The notes beneath the pieces were generated by a model. It did not search any database. It was given only the letters and a program-made list of their open reading frames with translations, and was not told the origin of the DNA. Positions 7,641-12,265 of a DNA stretch of 12,265 nt are shown one piece after another. The stretch's first letter is position 1. Each line of letters opens with the position of its first letter. The DNA comes from Alphaproteobacteria bacterium (GTDB taxonomy: Bacteria; Pseudomonadota; Alphaproteobacteria; Micavibrionales; Micavibrionaceae), in NCBI GenBank assembly GCA_023140905.1, contig JAGLKS010000067.1, forward strand, positions 1 through 12,265, read 5' to 3'. A program made the position numbers and the translations under genes.

Positions 7641-8393
7641 TTAATCATGCATTAGAACCCAACCATCAAAGAGGCAGGCTTCTTTAAATTTCACTTTGCT
7701 TCCCGAAAGAGGCACGATTGCTTTTTCTTCCTTCTCGCAGTCTTCAGGGACAATGCCTTTAAGTAAGAAATCTTTGATACTGTCGCTTTGCAAAGAAGCA
7801 CTATCCTTGCGAATAGCAACACGGTCCTTGAACCAGATCTTAGGTTTATAGGGAAGTTTGACCAGTGATAATTCACCAAAGCTCACATGTGTATCACCAA
7901 GCAATATATCATTATTTTTATGCAAAGAGATAAGCGTATCAAGTCCTTTAAGTATGGGTGCATTCCCTGACACAATATCTGCTTTTTCCGGTCCGGCTAT
8001 AATTTGAGGGACAGCCAGACTTGCGCCATAAAGCTTGTTATAATCCATCAAAAACTGGCCATTTACACTGTCACGATAAATCTCGTATTCAAAGATCATG
8101 ACATCGCCTTTTCTAGGCCGATTTTTTAAAACAACCGGATCGCTGCTAGCACAATGTGGGCAGCCAACTCCTGTGAAATAAATAAGATTCGTCCAACCAC
8201 TATCTGCCTTTGGTACTGAAAAGGATACTGGCACTGATACTGCCTTTGACACTGGTTCTGACATTGGCTTTGAAGATTTTTTTTCTTCGGCTATGGGAGC
8301 TAGCAATTTTTCAGCCCAAGAGGGAGAATCAATGTTCATCCAAACGGCTAAGCCGAGGAACAAGAATACGAAAAAAAGAGTTACATATTTCAT
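7641..8393 (-). CDS. Membrane-anchored periplasmic thioredoxin-like protein with CPHC motif
   Basis: This 250-residue protein begins with one hydrophobic segment (about 4-19) that reads as an uncleaved anchor or signal, then a repetitive Pro-Val-Ser linker (43-62) and a thioredoxin-type domain from about residue 66. The redox motif is GCPHC (Cys78, Cys81), after a beta strand (NLIYFTGV), and a VPQ segment with Pro129 fits the cis-proline of the fold. CPHC is DsbA-like rather than the CGPC of thioredoxin. Two more cysteines lie near the C-terminus (219 and 240) and could form a second disulfide. It is followed at 24 bases by the CcdA-like carrier, its likely electron donor. The ribosome site is weak. 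Function is inferred: a periplasmic reductase or sensor of thiol state with unknown target. Confidence 0.75.
   Translation of the reverse strand: MKYVTLFFVFLFLGLAVWMNIDSPSWAEKLLAPIAEEKKSSKPMSEPVSKAVSVPVSFSVPKADSGWTNLIYFTGVGCPHCASSDPVVLKNRPRKGDVMIFEYEIYRDSVNGQFLMDYNKLYGASLAVPQIIAGPEKADIVSGNAPILKGLDTLISLHKNNDILLGDTHVSFGELSLVKLPYKPKIWFKDRVAIRKDSASLQSDSIKDFLLKGIVPEDCEKEEKAIVPLSGSKVKFKEACLFDGWVLMHD
8208..8267 (-). repeat. Five in-frame 12-base tandem units in the thioredoxin-like gene
   Basis: Reading on the minus strand from 8267, five successive 12-base units encode PMSE, PVSK, AVSV, PVSF and SVPK. The base pattern is roughly CCA-GTN-TCA-NNN. The units form the linker between the membrane anchor and the redox domain. 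The period keeps the frame, so changes in copy number would alter linker length without a frameshift. Confidence 0.75.
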
Positions 8394-8444
8394 GGGTAGA
8401 ATAAGTCCAAACGGCTATATTTTGTTGCAGGTTTAATGTCTATG

Positions 8445-8473
8445 TTTATGCCTGTATAAGAGGTTCAAGTCAA
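8445..8473 (-). promoter_or_regulatory. Candidate promoter of the thioredoxin/CcdA-like operon
   Basis: On the minus strand TTGACT (8473-8468) is followed by 17 bases and CATAAA (8450-8445), four of six to the -10 consensus. Transcription would start near 8438, leaving a leader of about 45 bases before the ATG at 8393. It lies in the 129-base space after the FliK-like gene and would let the redox pair be transcribed separately from the flagellar genes. Confidence 0.35.
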
Positions 8474-8522
8474 TAAAGTTTTCAAGATTGCAAGGCTGTT
8501 ATCTATGGTCATATTGGCGTTT

Positions 8523-10508
8523 TTAAATGTCAGCAGAATATTTAGTTATTTTATCAGGTGTAATGCGAACCCATTCGGCCAGATGATCCTGAAAAGATAA
8601 AGCTCCGGTAATGCGTGTTTCCTCCAAGGCATTAATATATGCATGGCGCATTTGATGTTTCATAGCTTGGGAAAAGCTTTGTTTTGTACGCAAGATTAAA
8701 TCCAGATGTCCTATAGTTTTGCCATGGATATTATCTGATATCCTTGTGAATAAACCGTCTAATTGTGTTGGTCCGATATGGCTTAGTGTTGTGTCTACAA
8801 TAAAGCGGGTTTTATGGCCTTTTTTATCATGATTGTTTTCTGTGGATTCCTGCGGCTCATTGCGTGTGTAAATAGCCAATTTATGAATATCATTTTGCCA
8901 CATAAGAGGAACTGACAAGGCTCGCCATTGTCCAGATATATGTTTTTTATTTATTTGCGATAGACTTGAGAATTCTTGCTCCAGACGCTTGAGTAAATCA
9001 TTTTTCCCCGTGCGTTTAAGCGTATCTACTATTTTTTCTCCAAGCCAGCTATGCGCATTTCCCATACGCATAGTGCTAATAAAAAGCAATACACAAGCAC
9101 CAAATTGTGCAGGAGAAGACGCTGAAGGCAATAGAGCATTGAAAACCTGAGCTGCTTGTGTGTTGGATTGATTGAGGCTTTGTTGTATATCTTCCATGAT
9201 TGGCCAGTTTCCGGGTGTCATGAAGTGAGAGGGATCAAAAGCGTGGACACTAATCGCAGTTGCCGTTGTTGCTGGAGCTGCTCTATTATGCTGAATTTTT
9301 GTGGGGTCTGGTATGACATTCATATAAAAAGCAAATTGGCTGCCAACAGGAATATCTTCTATCGGTGTATCCAGCGCATAAAGTTGAGAGCCGATATTTT
9401 CAGGATAGAAAATGCGTAATACAGCAAAACCATGTGTTTCCGTGAATCCCTCAAGCTGTGCATGAGCTACTCCTATGCGGGCACTTAAAATGGAGGAGGG
9501 GAGCAAAGCATTATGATTTTTATCTGAATTATCTGCGCGATGCGGATTGTAAACAGAGTGGAGATTCCCCGGGTTTTTATTTGTGTTCGCGTTGGTTACT
9601 GTATCTGTTTCTGTGCTTTTATCATGAAAATGAATCTGTGCAGGAGAAAAGCTATACACGTTAATTTGTATATGGTGTGTAGAAGAAATAGAGTTATAGT
9701 TACCATGTAGCATGGCCTCCATTTTGTGGCTGGATGTGTCTAAACTTGTTTGTTCTACATTGCTAATATCAGGATTATAAGAGATTCGAGTTTCTTCTGA
9801 CGTAGCAACAAATTGAGCGGCAATATTACGAAAAGGCAAAGCAGAAACATTACTCAATTTTATTGCAGAAATAAGAGGGCTCACATCATATTCCGCTATA
9901 TTGTTTTGCTCGGAGAGGCTTGTATATCCGGTCTCCAATATAGGAAATGAAAGGTTCTGTGTTATGTTTCCGATGTTCACAGGAAAAGATAAAACGCTAT
10001 CAATTTGTGACATAAAGGGCTGAGAAAGAGGCTGGTCGCTTTTATAGTGCGTCATGATAAGAGGGATGCCTGATAACATATCTTTCACATGTAACAGGAT
10101 AGAGGATTCCATCATTTCATGAGTGTCTTGCGTTAAAGTGGTTTGAACAGGCACCGAGCTTGATCTTTGTGTATGCTCGGTTTTTTCATTCTCTCCAATG
10201 TTTAATGGACGCAAAACAGCTTTCACCGGTGGTGTACCGGCATCAATACGCAACTCAATATTTTGCCCGTTTTTCAGCCGTGCAGCTTGGTCTGTGTTGA
10301 TCGTCACATTTCCATGTTGTGTGCTGATAATAACCCGCCCGTCTTGGTTAGTGCTGATGATTTCCCCCTCAAGACTTTGCGTATGCTCAAGGCTTTGCAA
10401 ATCAGGAGGTAAAGCCAGAATATCAATTTCACCAAGATAAAGCGGACTCAATGCATTGTTTGTTACATTCAGTCCCAAAAGAGTAGCGATATAATCCATG
10501 TCACTCAT
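8523..10508 (-). CDS. FliK-like flagellar hook-length control protein
   Basis: FliK is an exported ruler that sets hook length and triggers the switch of export specificity at FlhB. This 661-residue protein has the FliK-like plan. The N-terminal region (about 45-105) contains a small beta motif, SLEGEIISTNQDGRVIIST then GQNIELRI. A long, low-conservation middle (about 110-400) is rich in Ser, Asn, Thr and His. The C-terminal region (about 568-640) reads FIVDTTLSHIGPTQLDG, a basic strand, and RITGALSFQ, resembling the FliK C-terminal domain. It starts 48 bases after flhG, so probably shares its transcript. The start is uncertain: Met1 has no ribosome site, while Met4 (10499) has GAG five bases ahead. 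It lacks cysteine-rich or catalytic motifs. It may be annotated as hypothetical elsewhere; flagellar context supports the call. Confidence 0.6.
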   Translation of the reverse strand: MSDMDYIATLLGLNVTNNALSPLYLGEIDILALPPDLQSLEHTQSLEGEIISTNQDGRVIISTQHGNVTINTDQAARLKNGQNIELRIDAGTPPVKAVLRPLNIGENEKTEHTQRSSSVPVQTTLTQDTHEMMESSILLHVKDMLSGIPLIMTHYKSDQPLSQPFMSQIDSVLSFPVNIGNITQNLSFPILETGYTSLSEQNNIAEYDVSPLISAIKLSNVSALPFRNIAAQFVATSEETRISYNPDISNVEQTSLDTSSHKMEAMLHGNYNSISSTHHIQINVYSFSPAQIHFHDKSTETDTVTNANTNKNPGNLHSVYNPHRADNSDKNHNALLPSSILSARIGVAHAQLEGFTETHGFAVLRIFYPENIGSQLYALDTPIEDIPVGSQFAFYMNVIPDPTKIQHNRAAPATTATAISVHAFDPSHFMTPGNWPIMEDIQQSLNQSNTQAAQVFNALLPSASSPAQFGACVLLFISTMRMGNAHSWLGEKIVDTLKRTGKNDLLKRLEQEFSSLSQINKKHISGQWRALSVPLMWQNDIHKLAIYTRNEPQESTENNHDKKGHKTRFIVDTTLSHIGPTQLDGLFTRISDNIHGKTIGHLDLILRTKQSFSQAMKHQMRHAYINALEETRITGALSFQDHLAEWVRITPDKITKYSADI

Positions 10509-10556
10509 TCAAAAGAGTGTAGCGAAAAAATATCAGGCGTATAGTGAAAAAATGAA

Positions 10557-11390
10557 TTATGCAGAAGCCATGCGGCGCTGGGCATTTTCAACGCTCTTCC
10601 AGACAAATTGAGCAATACGCTCAGCATCTTCTGCCGCATCAGCGTTAGGAGAACGAATAAGAATCGGTGTTTGTGTACGTATTGTCTCTTTGACTTTTGT
10701 GTCAGCGCGAATAATTCCAGCCATAGGAGGGCTGAGGCGTAAGAAATTTTCACAAGCTTTCAGCAGAGTTTTGTAGGTTTTCTCACCTTCCGATTTGCCA
10801 GAGGCCATATTCACAACAATATTAATATTTTTTGACATTCCGGCAGCATTTCCCAATTTGATAAACGCATAAGCATCAGTCAAAGAGGTAGGCTCATCTG
10901 TGCTAATAAGAAGCGTTGTGCTCGCTGTTGCAGATAGCATACGCACAGTTCTGTCAACACCGGCTCCAAGATCTGCAATTACAACATCATAATTGCTAGC
11001 AACGTCTAAAAGCTGGTCACGCAAAAGGCTTAAGCGTTGGCTGGGCAGGGCAGATAATGAGGCTTGACCGGACCGTCCGGCAATAATATCAAAGCCGCCC
11101 TCTTCATACTCCTGAATGACACGATCTAATCCTAAACGGCCACGAATAACATCATTCAAATCCCGTTTTGGCATTAGCCCAAGTTGCACATCAACATTTG
11201 CCAGTCCTAAATCACCATCAAATAATAAAACATGTTTGCCCATTTTAGTAAGCGCATGCGCCAGTGTGATAGAAAACCATGTCTTCCCAACGCCGCCTTT
11301 ACCGCTAGCCACAGCAATAATATTAGCTGCGCGCTGGAAGGAGCTGCCGGAAGATGAAGGCTGTTTTTGCGTAGCGGTATTTCCTGTCAT
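10557..11390 (-). CDS. flhG: Flagellar number regulator FlhG (MinD/ParA-type ATPase, FleN/YlxH family)
   Basis: FlhG limits flagellar number by acting on FlhF and, in some bacteria, on the flagellar transcription cascade. The 277-residue protein has the deviant Walker A GKGGVGKT at 30-37 with signature Lys31 and Lys36, DGDLGLANVD at 58-67 with the MinD-like Asp60, and Walker B ending in Asp140 (VVIADLGAG). The C-terminal helix (about 256-277, AERIAQFVWKSVENAQRR) could serve as an amphipathic membrane anchor as in MinD. The first 23 residues are Gln, Ser and Thr rich and lack the DQAxxLR motif with which several FlhG proteins stimulate FlhF. The start codon shares one base with the flhF stop (TAATG), so translation is coupled, and this order identifies it as FlhG rather than MinD; no minC or minE is present. 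Confidence 0.9.
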   Translation of the reverse strand: MTGNTATQKQPSSSGSSFQRAANIIAVASGKGGVGKTWFSITLAHALTKMGKHVLLFDGDLGLANVDVQLGLMPKRDLNDVIRGRLGLDRVIQEYEEGGFDIIAGRSGQASLSALPSQRLSLLRDQLLDVASNYDVVIADLGAGVDRTVRMLSATASTTLLISTDEPTSLTDAYAFIKLGNAAGMSKNINIVVNMASGKSEGEKTYKTLLKACENFLRLSPPMAGIIRADTKVKETIRTQTPILIRSPNADAAEDAERIAQFVWKSVENAQRRMASA

Positions 11391-12265
11391 TATCTAGTTC
11401 CTGTTTTCTTGGCTTGGTCTTCAAATACCTGATCTTTAAAAGCTTGATTTTCAAAAATCGGGCCTTCAAAAGAATTATGGTCTACTATATCATTTTTTTC
11501 CTCGCGGTACAGTCTTGGCATTAATAACTGCGCAAGGGATCTGGGGGAAAGAGGTGTAAGCCCCTGAGCAACTTTGGATGTTATGCTGGCATCAGCAAAA
11601 CTCAAGTTACCGTAATGTGCCGCAGAGAGCAAGCTGCCAAGACGCCGCGCAATATCTATGCGTGTCGGCATCAAGCTTTTAACACCAAGTGTTGCAAAAA
11701 CGCGGCCAATTTCTCCAGCTTCATCAGAATCAATACCTGCTGGCAAAACAAGCACAGCTTCCATATCTGTTGCATGCATTAATCGGGCCAATTCTTTAAC
11801 ATCATATTTGCTAAACGGGTTAACTCCTGATGTGTCTATAATAACCTGATCGCAGCGCATACGCTCTTTATTGGCTATAGTGCGCAGAGCTCTGAAGTCC
11901 TGCGCAGTATGTAACTTGATCTGAAGAACATCGGTTAGAATTCTAAGCTGTTCAATTCCTCCGGCACGTTTCGTGTCCGTAGAAATAACACTGACATTTA
12001 AACCATTCATGATGCTGCGTGTAGCAAGCTTTGCCACAGCCAGAGTTTTCCCGGAACCCGATGGTCCAACCATTATAATTGGTTTTGGATGGCGGCTCGT
12101 TGGAAAAGGACTAAACGTGAAAAGCTGTTCCAGTGTGGTTACAAGGGCAACGGCAATATCTTCAAAGCCCATTACGGTAGCGCAGGAAACGATATTATCC
12201 ATGACATCTTCAGGAACACAATGCCGCAGCATAACTTCGGTGATTTCTTCCGCTACAGCATCAAT
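11390..12265 (-). CDS. flhF: Flagellar biosynthesis GTPase FlhF (SRP family), 5' end off the window
   Basis: FlhF is the SRP-type GTPase that marks the cell pole where a flagellum is built. The frame is open without a stop to the right edge, eleven codons beyond the first visible Met (12232), so the true start and the usual N-terminal B region lie outside. Counting from that Met: G1 GPSGSGKT at 56-63, the DTKRAGGIEQL motif at 86-96 (SRP GTPases have DTxRxxAxxQL), G3 as DTSG at 133-136 and G4 as TRID at 190-193. The NG domain ends near 235. The remaining tail is acidic and Phe/Gln rich and is built from a short repeat. It overlaps flhG by one base. The upstream gene, often flhA, is not visible. 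Identity is firm because flhG follows directly. Confidence 0.92.
   Translation of the reverse strand: MDAVAEEITEVMLRHCVPEDVMDNIVSCATVMGFEDIAVALVTTLEQLFTFSPFPTSRHPKPIIMVGPSGSGKTLAVAKLATRSIMNGLNVSVISTDTKRAGGIEQLRILTDVLQIKLHTAQDFRALRTIANKERMRCDQVIIDTSGVNPFSKYDVKELARLMHATDMEAVLVLPAGIDSDEAGEIGRVFATLGVKSLMPTRIDIARRLGSLLSAAHYGNLSFADASITSKVAQGLTPLSPRSLAQLLMPRLYREEKNDIVDHNSFEGPIFENQAFKDQVFEDQAKKTGTR
11411..11470 (-). repeat. Four 15-base tandem units in the 3' end of flhF
   Basis: On the minus strand from 11470 four adjacent 15-base units encode FEGPI, FENQA, FKDQV and FEDQA. Each begins with TTT-RAA, and the last three share F-[EK]-[ND]-Q-[AV]. They form the FlhF tail just before the final KKTGTR. 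The units are diverged, so this is an older in-frame expansion. Confidence 0.75.

Noticed and set aside
10502..10519. Inverted repeat CACTC/GAGTG with an 8-base loop at the start of the FliK-like gene
   Set aside because: The stem is only five base pairs with no T-run, so it is not a terminator. It covers the Met1 codon, but there is nothing else to support translational control.
10505..10753. 82-codon minus-strand frame overlapping flhG and the space before the FliK-like gene
   Set aside because: Most of it lies within flhG in another frame, it has no recognisable motif and no ribosome site, and flhG is clearly the coding frame.

Overview
The window looks like ordinary chromosome of a low-GC, flagellated alphaproteobacterium. 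The main pointer is ctrA, the alphaproteobacterial cell-cycle and flagellar master regulator, which lies divergent from fliI-fliJ. From memory, a ctrA/fliI/fliJ neighbourhood is typical of Rhodospirillales-like lineages, but the sequence alone does not fix the order. kdsB indicates a Gram-negative envelope with KDO-containing LPS.

Layout from left to right. Positions 1-3904 hold a minus-strand run read right to left: a membrane-anchored endonuclease/exonuclease/phosphatase (EEP) protein, pgsA, a yejA-like peptide-binding protein, and kdsB, which is cut by the left edge. The genes are 6, 33 and 9 bases apart, so they are probably one envelope and lipid operon. Upstream of it is ctrA (3943-4662, minus), separated from the EEP gene by a possible small terminator. 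Positions 4663-4899 are a divergent control region with a cluster of TTAAC-type CtrA half-sites. fliI and fliJ (4900-6649, plus) overlap by 8 bases. A 268-base AT-rich gap (6650-6917) holds one good-looking promoter but no convincing gene. Next, on the minus strand, comes a two-gene redox module: a membrane-anchored thioredoxin-like protein with CPHC, followed by a CcdA/DsbD-type membrane electron carrier. Rightmost, also on the minus strand, are flhF (5' end off the window), flhG and a large FliK-like protein.

Functionally the window brings together flagellar export (FliI ATPase, FliJ), hook-length control (FliK-like), flagellar placement and number (FlhF, FlhG) and the regulator that usually controls these genes (CtrA). 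The flanking genes are envelope housekeeping genes. The redox pair probably moves reducing power across the inner membrane to a periplasmic target that cannot be identified from the sequence. There are no insertion sequences, tRNAs, rRNAs, CRISPR arrays or phage genes. I see no clear novel system. The points most worth a second look are the redox pair, two short in-frame tandem repeats, the CtrA-site cluster and the unexplained gap after fliJ.
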